Shown: positions 1 through 9,000 of the stretch, piece after piece
Layout: each line of letters opens with the position of its first letter
How positions within the stretch are numbered: the stretch's first letter is position 1
Assembly (NCBI GenBank): GCA_017618015.1
Contig: JAFZVC010000112.1
Location: 1-55,509 of the forward strand
DNA: 55,509 bases
From: Spirochaetaceae bacterium
GTDB lineage: Bacteria > Spirochaetota > Spirochaetia > Treponematales > Treponemataceae
Reading direction: 5' to 3'
The notes under the pieces: generated by a model
Told to the model about the DNA's origin: nothing
Databases searched by the model: none
What the model saw: the letters and a program-made list of their open reading frames with translations, nothing else
Translations under genes and position numbers: made by a program

Positions 1-291
1 TGGATTGATACGCTTAAGAAAATGACGGAAGAAAAAGTCAGTGACGCGGAATTCGCGCGCCGTGAAAACCGCTTCCCGGTAAATCCTCCAAAAACAAAGG
101 AAGAATACTACTACCGCGAGATTTACAGCCGGCTTTTCCCAAGCGACAGTGCCGCCAAAGTCGTTCCGCACGAAGCGGGCGTCGCATGCTCGACGGCAAA
201 AGCCCTTGAGTGGGATGCCGCATGGAAAAACATGGACGAGCCGAGCGGCCGTGCAATCGGCGGCGTTCACAACGACGCGTATAAAGGGTAA
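1..291 (+). CDS. asnB: Asparagine synthetase B, glutamine-hydrolysing (3' fragment)
   Basis: The reading frame is open from base 1, so only the last ~96 residues are present and the true start lies left of the window. The residues match the C-terminal end of class II amidotransferase asparagine synthetases: a VPHEAGVACSTAKALEWDA stretch followed by DPSGRA-like EPSGRAIGGVHNDAY. The full enzyme makes asparagine from aspartate, glutamine and ATP in the cytoplasm. It is convergent with the next gene. Its presence fits the nitrogen-assimilation theme of the first 21 kb; its leader is outside the window, so it cannot be checked for the leader element seen at gltD, gltB and glnN. Confidence 0.88.
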   Translation, partial: WIDTLKKMTEEKVSDAEFARRENRFPVNPPKTKEEYYYREIYSRLFPSDSAAKVVPHEAGVACSTAKALEWDAAWKNMDEPSGRAIGGVHNDAYKG

Positions 292-362
292 GTTTCCTCC
301 ATCTGCGTCGCGTGTTTCCGCATCACGCGCGCAACTCGCCCGAATCGCCGAGCGGCACACAA

Positions 363-1490
363 TCACCTCATCGTGACAAGTTCGTACTGGCGCGTGCCTA
401 TGCCAATTTTTTCGGCGTGTTCGAGCGTTTCCTTCCAGCGGATATTCGGGTTTGAATCAAGGAAGTGGTCGTGATGATGATGCCAATCCGGCTTTGAAAG
501 ATTGTCCGAAAGCTGGGAATTCGGCATCGGGTCCGATTTAAGGCACGCGTCTACGCAAGCCTGATCAAGCGCGACCGGGTCGAAAGACGCGAACATTCCC
601 ACATCCGGCAAAATCGGCGCATCATTTTCGCCGTGGCAGTCGCAGTTCGGCGAAATGTCGCAAACCAGGCTGATATGAAAGCTCGGTCTGCCGTAGACGA
701 CGGCTTTTGTGTATTCGGCGATTTTGCATCCAAGAACTTCGTTCGCGTTGCCGTTCGGGTTGTAGATTGCGTCAAATGAACATGCGCCGATGCATCGTCC
801 GCATCCTTTGCATATATCCTGATTGATTACAGCTTTTCCAGTTTCATAAGAAATCGCGTCCGAGCCGCATTCTTTTGCGCAGCGTTTGCAGTTTTTACAA
901 AGCTCCTGCGCAACGACTGGCTTTCCGTGGCTGTGCTGGTGCATTTTTCCGGCACGGCTTGCGCAGCCCATTCCAAGGTTTTTGAGTGCACCGCCAAAAC
1001 CGGTTGCTTCGTGTCCCTTAAAGTGATTGAGCGATATAACGATATCAGCGTCCATAACAGCCCGCCCGATATATGCTTCCTTGCAGTATTCGCCGCCCTC
1101 AACAGGAACAATAATGTCATCAGTTCCGCGCAAGCCGTCCGCAATGATGACGTGGCAGCCTGTCGTAATTTCATTGAAGCCGTTTTCCTGGGCGCAGCTC
1201 AAATGTTCAAGCGCGTTTTTCCTTGAGCCTGGATAAAGCGTGTTGCAGTCCGTAAGGAACGGCTTGCCGCCGCATTCTTTTATTACATCTGCAACGGCTT
1301 TTGCATAGTTCGGGCGGAGATACGCGACATTTCCAAGCTCGCCAAAGTGAATCTTGATGGCGACGAACTTGTTCTGCATATCAATTGAGGAAATGCCAGC
1401 CATACGGCAGAGCTTCTTAAGTTTTTCTGGCAGACTGATTCCGTTCGCCTGAACTCTGAAATCAGTAAAATACACTTTTGATTTTTCCAT
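363..1490 (-). CDS. DUF362 protein with two 4Fe-4S ferredoxin motifs
   Basis: A 375-residue protein. The N-terminal two thirds is a DUF362 domain (YLRPNY, NHFKGH, GFGGALKNLGMGC segments). Two ferredoxin cluster motifs follow in the middle, CKNCKRCAKEC and CKGCGRCIGAC, each able to hold a [4Fe-4S] cluster, and the C-terminal end is His-rich (HHHHDH). The family is cytoplasmic and redox-related but has no established reaction. The start at 1490 is chosen because GGAAAA lies just upstream; a longer frame upstream has no support. The ribosome site overlaps the stop codon of the GGDEF gene at 1501, so the two are probably one transcription unit with coupled translation. The function is not known. 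Confidence 0.85.
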   Translation of the reverse strand: MEKSKVYFTDFRVQANGISLPEKLKKLCRMAGISSIDMQNKFVAIKIHFGELGNVAYLRPNYAKAVADVIKECGGKPFLTDCNTLYPGSRKNALEHLSCAQENGFNEITTGCHVIIADGLRGTDDIIVPVEGGEYCKEAYIGRAVMDADIVISLNHFKGHEATGFGGALKNLGMGCASRAGKMHQHSHGKPVVAQELCKNCKRCAKECGSDAISYETGKAVINQDICKGCGRCIGACSFDAIYNPNGNANEVLGCKIAEYTKAVVYGRPSFHISLVCDISPNCDCHGENDAPILPDVGMFASFDPVALDQACVDACLKSDPMPNSQLSDNLSKPDWHHHHDHFLDSNPNIRWKETLEHAEKIGIGTRQYELVTMR

Positions 1491-1500
1491 ATCTTTTTCC

Positions 1501-2790
1501 TTATTCAATAACAATGCAATTCCTTCCCTGCGATTTTGCCTTATACATTGCGCTGTCAACGCGGTCAAAAACAACTGCGGTAGTGTCGCCTTTTTTCAGC
1601 TCCGTAAGACCGATGCTGCACGTAAGTTTTCCGACTTTCTCAAACTCAACCTCGACAATCAGATCTTTAAGAAGCTTAGAAAGGAATTTCAGCCTTTCCA
1701 TATCCATATCGTAGCAGACACAGACAAATTCCTCTCCGCCCCATCTTCCGATCTTGATGTCATAATCCTTTATAAAGTCAACAATTGTATTGACGAACTG
1801 CTTAAGGACTATATCACCTGTGGAGTGGCCGAATTTATCATTCACAGTCTTGAAGTGGTCTATATCAATCATCATGTACGAAACAGGTTTGCCTGTCGAA
1901 TTAGCTGATTCAATCGAATTGGTAATTTCTGTCTCGATTCTTCCATGATTGAAGATAGAAGTAAGCGGATCTTTCGAGGCAAGCTCCTCGTAATCTTTAA
2001 GCGTATCGAAAAGCTTCAGCGAAGATTCATGAATGTTCTGAACCATGAATACGAACCTGAAATCATCATCGTTCGTCGTAGCGGCACGGCTGAAAATCAG
2101 TTTTACCCAGATGAACACGCCGTTAAGGTTTTTCATCTGGCAGTCGAACGAAGTAGTGCGTCCCGGCTCAAGGTTTTTCTTAAGATATTCGGGATCAGTC
2201 CGTTCCATGAAAAGCTTCTGGTCTTCGGGCCAAATCATGTTCACAATCATCGTGCGCCAAACGGTATATTTGACGTCGTAATTCTGCGGATTGCTTGAAA
2301 TTTCTGTTACGTTGATGCTGTATGCAATGTCCTTTATCAAATCGACATACATTGAGAAAAGGAATGAGCTCTGTATTGTGTCGACCTTTTTTCCTGTCAG
2401 GAATTCCCGGATATATTCGCTGTTGTCAAGCTCATCAAGAATGAACATATACCTGTTGCTTATATCATCAACAGGATAAATCGAAATCTGGACAAGATGT
2501 GTTTGTTCCTGATATTTCAGCTTGATTTTATCTACATACTTACCTTTGAATTTGCCTATCATCGGAACGAAGACATGATAATCATCAGCGATTTTCGTTG
2601 AGTCGTCATTAAGATGGAACCAAAGCATTTCAACGAGTTTTTGATAGGGGCCTTCATCGTCCAGGATGTTTTCAAAAAGACCAGTTTTCTTTACTGTTTT
2701 GTATGTGTCTTTTTGCGCATCAACAATAATGATAGCGTCAATCTTCTGAAACAATAAATCAGAGACGGTTTCTTTTGTGTAATCTCCCAT
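1501..2790 (-). CDS. GGDEF-domain diguanylate cyclase (soluble, PAS-like N-terminus)
   Basis: About 429 residues with no membrane helix. The N-terminal ~270 residues look like one or two PAS-type sensor regions (WPEDQKLFMERTDPEYL, then FIWVKLIF). The C-terminal domain has the active-site signature GRWGGEEF and DIDHFKTVNDKFGH, so it should make c-di-GMP from two GTP. The RxxD inhibitory site expected five residues before GGEEF is not present. Start: a TTG at 2805, ATG at 2799 and ATG at 2790 are possible; 2790 is preferred because a GAGG at 2800-2803 lies 9 bases upstream. The DUF362 gene follows after 10 bases. Signal sensed is unknown. Confidence 0.85.
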   Translation of the reverse strand: MGDYTKETVSDLLFQKIDAIIIVDAQKDTYKTVKKTGLFENILDDEGPYQKLVEMLWFHLNDDSTKIADDYHVFVPMIGKFKGKYVDKIKLKYQEQTHLVQISIYPVDDISNRYMFILDELDNSEYIREFLTGKKVDTIQSSFLFSMYVDLIKDIAYSINVTEISSNPQNYDVKYTVWRTMIVNMIWPEDQKLFMERTDPEYLKKNLEPGRTTSFDCQMKNLNGVFIWVKLIFSRAATTNDDDFRFVFMVQNIHESSLKLFDTLKDYEELASKDPLTSIFNHGRIETEITNSIESANSTGKPVSYMMIDIDHFKTVNDKFGHSTGDIVLKQFVNTIVDFIKDYDIKIGRWGGEEFVCVCYDMDMERLKFLSKLLKDLIVEVEFEKVGKLTCSIGLTELKKGDTTAVVFDRVDSAMYKAKSQGRNCIVIE

Positions 2791-2922
2791 TAGTCCCATC
2801 CTCAAAAAAGTCTAATTTCATTGTTACATCTAATTAATAAGATTTCAATGACTTTGTTGAGAACAGTAATTTTTCCATAAAGATGTTAGATTTTTAGTGG
2901 TTTTTCCCGATGACAGCTTTCG

Positions 2923-4488
2923 CTAAAGCAGATAGGCATCTATCTGCTTCGCGCACTCACGACCTTCGGCAATTGCCCAGACGACGAGCGACTGACCACG
3001 GTGCATATCGCCGGCGGTGAACACTTTCGGAACGCTTGTCGCATAACCGTTGGGGCTTGCGCTTTCCGGCGTAGCGTCACCGACAGAGGCAACAGTGCCG
3101 CGAGGTCCAAGTTCCGCGCCAAAAGCCTGCGCTGTGTATTCCTCGCAGCCGGTGAAACCCGCCGCGACGAGCAGAAGATCGCACGGAATTGTTTTTTCCG
3201 TTCCTTCGCGCTCGCAAAGAGTTCGCTTGCCGTCTATCATCTTGAACTCGACTTCTATCGTGCGGACGGCTGTTATGTGTCCGCCCTCGCTTATGACTTC
3301 TTTTACTGTCGTTTCGTAAACGCGCGGGTCGTGACCGAACTTCGCAATGCTTTCTTCTGCGCCGTAGTCAACTTTGAGCGTTTTGGGCCACTGTGGCCAC
3401 GGGTTGTTCGGAGCGCGCTCAACGGGCGGACACGGCATCATCTCGATTTGGGTGACGCTCGCCGCGCCCAAGCGGATTGAAGTTCCGCAGCAGTCGTTTC
3501 CTGTGTCGCCGCCGCCTACAATAACGACGTTTTTGCCTTCAACTTCTATTTCAAAATCTTGCGTGAGCATTTGGTTTATCTGCTCGTTCGCCGGCTCTAT
3601 GCCTATTTTTTCGAGCGCGCTGCTTGTCGCAATAACGCACTTTGTAACAGCTTTCAAAAAGTCGACCGCGAAAAGAACACCGCCGGCTGTAGCGTTAAGC
3701 GCATCAAGCCCTTTCGCGGCAAGGGCGCGGGCCTTTTTCGCGCCGCAGCACAAAGCCACAGCGTCAAATTCGCTAAGAATATGCTCGGCAGAGGTGGAGC
3801 GGCCTACATCGGCATTGAAAACGAACTGTACGCCCTCGGCTTCCATGAGCGCGATGCGGCGCTCAACTATCTTTTTGTCGAGCTTCATGTTCGGGATACC
3901 GTACATCAAAAGACCGCCGGCTTTGTCCTCGCGCTCGTAAACAGTTACGCTGTGCCCGCGCCTGTTAAGCCAGTCAGCGCACGCAAGCCCGCTTGGACCC
4001 GCCCCAATAACGGCGATCTTTTTCCCGCTGCGCACCGCCGGTATCTGCGGCTTCATGTAGCCGGATTCGAACGCTTTTTCAATGATATAAAGCTCGTTCT
4101 CGTGGACTGTAACAGCACCGTCTCCGCACACTGGATTGCCGCAGTTGCATGCTTTTTCGCAAAGCGCGGGGCAAACACGTCCTGTGAACTCTGGAAAGCT
4201 TGAAGTTTTTAGAAGCCGCCATGCCGCCATGTCGTACTGACCGCGGTAAAGGGCATCGTTCCACTCCGGAATGTAGTTGTGGAGCGGGCAGCCCGTAACC
4301 ATTCCTGCAAGCTTTATCGCACTCTGGCACATCGGAACGCCGCAGTTCATGCACCGCGCCGCCTGTTCGCGCCTAGCCGTATCGTCGAGCTTCGGATGGA
4401 ACTCCTTGAAGTTTTTTATTCGCGCCATCGGCTCAAAACTTCCGTTATCAATTCGCTTATACTCCATGAATCCAGTCGGTTTACCCAT
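2923..4488 (-). CDS. gltD: Glutamate synthase, NADPH small subunit
   Basis: 521 residues, slightly longer than the usual ~470-490. N-terminal cysteine clusters (CMNCGVPMC, then CPALCEKAC and CGNPVCGDG) bind the Fe-S centres. An FAD-binding GAGPSGLACA motif follows near residue 160 and an NAD(P)-binding GGGDTGND motif near 325. The subunit passes electrons from NADPH to the large subunit (gltB, same strand, 1.5 kb upstream), which turns glutamine plus 2-oxoglutarate into two glutamates. An extra segment before GKNVVIVGGGDTG accounts for part of the added length. GAGG precedes the ATG. Unusually, gltD is separated from gltB by a GGDEF gene and has its own promoter and leader attenuator. Confidence 0.95.
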   Translation of the reverse strand: MGKPTGFMEYKRIDNGSFEPMARIKNFKEFHPKLDDTARREQAARCMNCGVPMCQSAIKLAGMVTGCPLHNYIPEWNDALYRGQYDMAAWRLLKTSSFPEFTGRVCPALCEKACNCGNPVCGDGAVTVHENELYIIEKAFESGYMKPQIPAVRSGKKIAVIGAGPSGLACADWLNRRGHSVTVYEREDKAGGLLMYGIPNMKLDKKIVERRIALMEAEGVQFVFNADVGRSTSAEHILSEFDAVALCCGAKKARALAAKGLDALNATAGGVLFAVDFLKAVTKCVIATSSALEKIGIEPANEQINQMLTQDFEIEVEGKNVVIVGGGDTGNDCCGTSIRLGAASVTQIEMMPCPPVERAPNNPWPQWPKTLKVDYGAEESIAKFGHDPRVYETTVKEVISEGGHITAVRTIEVEFKMIDGKRTLCEREGTEKTIPCDLLLVAAGFTGCEEYTAQAFGAELGPRGTVASVGDATPESASPNGYATSVPKVFTAGDMHRGQSLVVWAIAEGRECAKQIDAYLL

Positions 4489-4500
4489 TTTTGCACCTCG

Positions 4501-4564
4501 AAAAAAAAAGACGCCGTAAAAAAAGCCCGAAAATCAGACTCTTTCTACGGCGTCTTTGCCTTAG
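4501..4564 (-). promoter_or_regulatory. gltD leader attenuator: hexaloop hairpin overlapping a terminator
   Basis: Read on the minus strand from 4564. CTAAGGC pairs with GCCGTAG (one A-G mismatch) around the six-base loop AAAGAC. The 3' arm of this hairpin is also the start of a terminator stem AGACGCCGTA/TACGGCGTCT (4546-4555 with 4509-4518), followed by nine U (4501-4509). The two folds exclude each other. The gltD ribosome site and ATG follow directly. Same element as at gltB, glnN and amtB. Pairing is by eye, not computed. Confidence 0.75.
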
Positions 4565-4572
4565 ATGTTTAT

Positions 4573-4601
4573 ATTATCGCAAAATGCGAGGTCGATGTCA
4601 A
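4573..4601 (-). promoter_or_regulatory. Sigma-70 promoter of gltD
   Basis: On the minus strand: TTGACA (4596-4601), 17-base spacer, GATAAT (4573-4578). It lies just after the stop of the upstream GGDEF gene. The leader element starts 12 bases after the -10 box, so the transcript should begin only about five bases before it. Confidence 0.75.
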
Positions 4602-4605
4602 TACT

Positions 4606-5847
4606 TTACACCGGCTGCATCGCATTATCTGCAACAGTTTTCTTTGTCTCTTTTAACTTCCGCTTGCGCTCGTACATCTTTTTGTCGGCGCTGTCGAACA
4701 GTGCGGAGAATGTATCTGTACTGCCGGAATGGTATACTTCAATTCCGCTCGAAATGACGATTCCGCCTTTGCGCTGGTTTTCATCCATCGTGTCTTCAAA
4801 AACTTTAAGAAGCTCGTCGCGGTTCAAAAAATCTTTTCCTTCAAGGAAAGCGACGAATTCATCACCACCGATTCTGTAAACAGGGCTGTGCTTGAAATTA
4901 TCGCAGATAATCTGACATGAATCCTTTATATAAGTGTCACCGGCATCGTGACCTTTTGTGTCGTTTATGATTTTAAGTCCGTTCAAGTCAAATACGATGA
5001 TTGCAAAATCTTTTTGCTGTCCGCTCGCAATACGGTCTTCAATAAGCTTTTTATCTTCCATGTAGGCATGTTTGTTTTTAACGCCCGTAAGAGAGTCGGT
5101 ATAAGCGAGCTTCCGCGCGGATCCAAGTTCGAGCCGTTGCAACTCTTCTCTTGATATATGCTCTTCAAGGATACGGCGATAATCATCTTTTTCGTCTTCC
5201 AAAACGAATGTATGAAGCAGACATGTGCCCAATAGATAACCGATTGAATACAACGGAAGAAGCGGATAAAAAGTCTGTGCTATAACGAACAGCACCATCG
5301 CAATCCCGAACGCACCAATCATAATGTGGCGACGGTTCTGCCTGTCTTTTATTCTTACGGCATAAATAAAAACGTATACCGCGGCGAACAAGAATAGAAG
5401 GATTTGTATAACAAGGGCGATATATCTTGTTATACAGGCGTGATATACGCCTTCTTCATCAAAATAAAACTTAATAGGGATAAAGAAATTGATAATAAGC
5501 GAAACACCGTCGAAAAAGAGATAAAGCCAGCCTATTAATGAAATGAGTTTTTTGAAAAAGTTTTTTTCTTCAAGATAAGTTATTACGTAGCGTGTCCACA
5601 AAAAGACAGAAACGGCCATAGCCACATAATAAATAACAGTATCTAAATAAATTGCTTTTGCAAGTTTAGCATCGTACAGAATTCCCCATAAAGAGTCGGT
5701 GATATAATACGCCATTACTCCGTATAAAAAATAACGATATATTTTTTTTGAAAGCTGGGTTTCTGTCTTGTCGCTCCGTTTTAAAACGTCGTAATTAATT
5801 ATGATATGGACAACAAGCGCAAGTATGGCGGTGCTAGAATACTCCAT
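4606..5847 (-). CDS. Membrane GGDEF diguanylate cyclase
   Basis: 413 residues. The first ~215 residues hold about six to seven membrane helices with no known sensor signature; the C-terminal ~180 residues are a GGDEF domain (DSLTGVKNKHAY, VFDLNGLKIINDTKGHDAGD, YRIGGDEF). The product of the reaction is c-di-GMP. KHSP stands where the RxxD feedback site would be, so product inhibition is probably absent. The N-terminal helical module and the SPVYRIGGDEF region closely resemble the larger GGDEF protein at 46501-48525, so the two are paralogues. It lies between gltB and gltD on the same strand. Ribosome site is weak (TTGAG before ATG). Confidence 0.85.
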   Translation of the reverse strand: MEYSSTAILALVVHIIINYDVLKRSDKTETQLSKKIYRYFLYGVMAYYITDSLWGILYDAKLAKAIYLDTVIYYVAMAVSVFLWTRYVITYLEEKNFFKKLISLIGWLYLFFDGVSLIINFFIPIKFYFDEEGVYHACITRYIALVIQILLFLFAAVYVFIYAVRIKDRQNRRHIMIGAFGIAMVLFVIAQTFYPLLPLYSIGYLLGTCLLHTFVLEDEKDDYRRILEEHISREELQRLELGSARKLAYTDSLTGVKNKHAYMEDKKLIEDRIASGQQKDFAIIVFDLNGLKIINDTKGHDAGDTYIKDSCQIICDNFKHSPVYRIGGDEFVAFLEGKDFLNRDELLKVFEDTMDENQRKGGIVISSGIEVYHSGSTDTFSALFDSADKKMYERKRKLKETKKTVADNAMQPV

Positions 5848-5869
5848 AACTCAATGATAAATTGTTTGG

Positions 5870-5899
5870 CTCGTATCGTCAATAAAAATCAGATACGAG
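5870..5899. other. Inverted repeat upstream of the membrane GGDEF gene
   Basis: CTCGTATC (5870-5877) and GATACGAG (5892-5899) form a perfect 8-bp inverted repeat around a 14-base A-rich centre, about 25 bases upstream of the GGDEF start. There is no U-run in either direction, so an operator or mRNA hairpin is more likely than a terminator. The rest of 5900-6003 is GC-rich and holds no gene I can support. Confidence 0.4.
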
Positions 5900-6003
5900 A
5901 TTTGTTGCGGGGCGGGGCGCGCCGGGCGTACTGCGTTTTTGGCGGCATGTCCGCGTCTTGCAGGGGGCGGGGCAGCGTGGCGCAGCTTTTTCTCCTTGCG
6001 CGT

Positions 6004-9000
6004 TTACGCGGTGCACTTTTTGAAAGCCGCTAGAACAGCATCATCGTGTTCTGTTCCGCGCGATTCTTCCGCGTAAATCTCCGTCATAATCCGCAGGTAA
6101 TCGTTCGGGATAATCTTCTTGAAGCAAGTTTTGTAGTGCTCCCAGTTACCGATTATCTTTTTGCCGAGTTCGCTGCCTGTTTCGATCGCATGCTGTTCAA
6201 TGAGCTCGCGGAGAGCCGTTTCATCCGTTGTGCCACGGAGCGTCGATACCTCATCATCAAGATCGTAGCTCTTTACAAGCTCGTGGTTGAGCCGCTTGTA
6301 AAGGTCGTGATTCTCGTCGAGTACGTAAGCCACTCCGCCGCTCATTCCGGCGCACAAGTTGCGTCCTGTGCCGCCAAGGATTACTGCAGTTCCGCCTGTC
6401 ATGTACTCAAGTCCGTGGTCGCCGCAACCTTCCGCTACGACAGTCGCACCGGAGTTACGCACGCAGAAGCGTTCGCCTGCAACTCCGTTTATAAAAGCTT
6501 TTCCGCTTGTCGCGCCGAATAATGCCACGTTTCCTACGATAATGTTGCTGTCCGCTTCGCCAGAAAAGTTCGTCGGCTTTGTTACGACAATCTTGCCGCC
6601 GCTCAGTCCTTTGCCGAACGCGTCGTTTGCGTCACCTGTAAGCCGCAGCGTAAGGCCTTTCGGGATGAACGCGCCGAAGCTCTGGCCTGCGCCGCCGGTG
6701 ACTTCTACGCAGAAAGAATCGTCTTTGAGCGTGTTGCCGTATTTCTTTTGGATTTCGCTTCCAAGAATCGTGCCGGCGGTGCGGTCTGTTGACGAAATGT
6801 TGACGAATATTGTTCCATGCTCGGATGTCGCGGACTCTTTCGTGATCCACGGCAGAAGAGTTTTTTCGTCGACCGTTTTTTCAAGGTTGAAGTTGAATGT
6901 GTCGCGCGTTTTTTTCCATTCATCGAAAACAGCCGCCAAACTCGAACCAGCCACAGCACTAGCCGCCGGAACGCTACCAGCGTCCGCTTCAGGACGTGCG
7001 AGTACGCGGCTCAAATCAATCAGTCCTGCGCGCTTGAAGCCCTGCTTCTCCTTCATCTTAAGAAGGTCGCTGCGTCCGCACATCTCGTCAATCGTGCGTA
7101 CCCCAAGCTTTGCCATATACTCGCGAAGCTCCTGTGCAATGAACTTCATAAAGTTCTCAACGTACTCCGGCTTTCCGGGGAAGCGCGCGCGAAGCTTCTC
7201 GTTCTGCGTCGCGACACCGAACGGACACGTGTCAAGGTTGCAGACACGCATCATCGCGCAGCCCATAGTGATAAGCGGAGCCGTCGCGAATCCGAATTCC
7301 TCGGCGCCAAGCAAGCATGCAATCGCAACGTCGCGCCCGCTCATAAGCTTTCCGTCAGTCTCAATGATGACGCGCCCGCGAAGTCCGTTCTGAATAAGCG
7401 TCTGGTGTGCCTCGCTCAAACCAAGCTCCCATGGCAAACCCGCGTGATGAATCGACGAAATTGGAGCCGCTCCAGTGCCGCCGTCGTGACCGGAAATCAG
7501 GATAACCTGCGCACCGGCCTTAGCGACTCCAGCCGCAATCGTACCAACGCCAGCCTCGCTTACGAGCTTTACAGAAATGCGTGCATCGCGGTTCGCGTTT
7601 TTCAGGTCGTAGATAAGCTGTGCCAAGTCCTCAATAGAGTAGATGTCGTGGTGCGGTGGCGGAGAAATCAGCGAAACGCCGGGAGTTGCATACCGTGTCT
7701 TTGCAATCCACGGATAAACTTTTTTGCCTGGAAGGTGACCGCCCTCACCGGGTTTTGCACCCTGCGCCATTTTTATCTGAATCTCGCGTGCGCTCAAAAG
7801 ATATTCCTCAGTAACGCCAAAACGTCCTGACGCAACCTGCTTAATCGCGCTGTTGTATTCTGTTCCAAGCCGCTCCGGTTTTTCACCGCCCTCGCCGCTG
7901 TTGCTCTTTCCGTGAAGATGGTTCATCGCCGCAGCCATGCATTTGTGCGCCTCTTCGGAAATTGAGCCGTATGACATAGCGCCCGTCTTGAACCGCTGGA
8001 CAATCTGTTCTACCGGCTCAACCTCGTCAATCGGGATGCCGCCGTCAGCCGCAAAATTAAAGTCGAGCATCGCGCGGAGCGTGTGCGGGCGGGAATTGTC
8101 ATCAACAAGAGCCGTGTATTCCTTGAATCGCTTGTAGTCGCCGTTCCTCGTCGATTCCTGAAGAGCCACAATCGTTTCCGGATTGTAAAGGTGGTCTTCT
8201 GCGTTCGGTCCGCGGCGGAACTTGTGGTAGCCAACGCTGTCCAAATGCGTGTTCACCGTAAGCCCCATATCGTTCCAAGCTTGCTCGTGGTGGTAAAGGA
8301 TATCTTCCTCCATCTCTCGTAAGCCGATGCCACCAACGCGGCTGACAGTGTTCGTAAAGTATTTCTCAACGACGTCTTCAGCAATGCCGACCGCCTCAAA
8401 AATCTGCGCCGACTGGTACGACTGAACCGCGCTAATACCCATCTTTGCCGCGATTTTCACGATGCCGCCGATAATCGCCTTGTTGTAGTCGTCAATCGCT
8501 GTGTGGTAGTCCTTGTCCAAAAGCTTCTGGTCAATCAGCTCGGCAATTGCCTCGTGCGCAAGATACGGGTTTATGGCGCGCGCACCGTAGCCAAGACACA
8601 TCGCCGCCTGATGAACGTCACGGACCTCGCCGCTTTCAAGGATTATCGAAATCTTCGTGCGCTTTTTCGCGCGGATAAGGTACTGCTCAACCGAGCTTAC
8701 GGCGAGGAGAGACGGAATTGCCGCATGTTTTTCGTCAACGCCACGGTCGCTCAAAATTATGATGTTGTAGCCGTCAGCGTAAGCCGCCTCGATGCTTGCA
8801 AAAAGGTTGTCGAGAGCAATGGCAAGGGGGGAAGTCTCCCCCCTAGGGTTCAGCCCGCTTGTTTCGCAAGGCTCAACTGGCGCGGTCTTCACCACACCCC
8901 CTTCTGCGGGGGTACCCAGCAACGCCCCGTTGTCCATCTCCATAAGGAGCGACAATGTTTTTGCGCGGAGCCCCGGCTGATTAAGCGCGGCTATTTTTAT

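Noticed and set aside
22..291. Complete 89-residue gene starting at the ATG at base 22
   Set aside because: The frame is open to base 1 and the residues are an internal-to-C-terminal part of asparagine synthetase, so it is a truncated gene.
3001..3940. Long open frames antisense to gltD (and similar ones antisense to gltB and glnN)
   Set aside because: They have no ribosome sites or recognisable proteins; they arise from the codon use of the real genes on the other strand.
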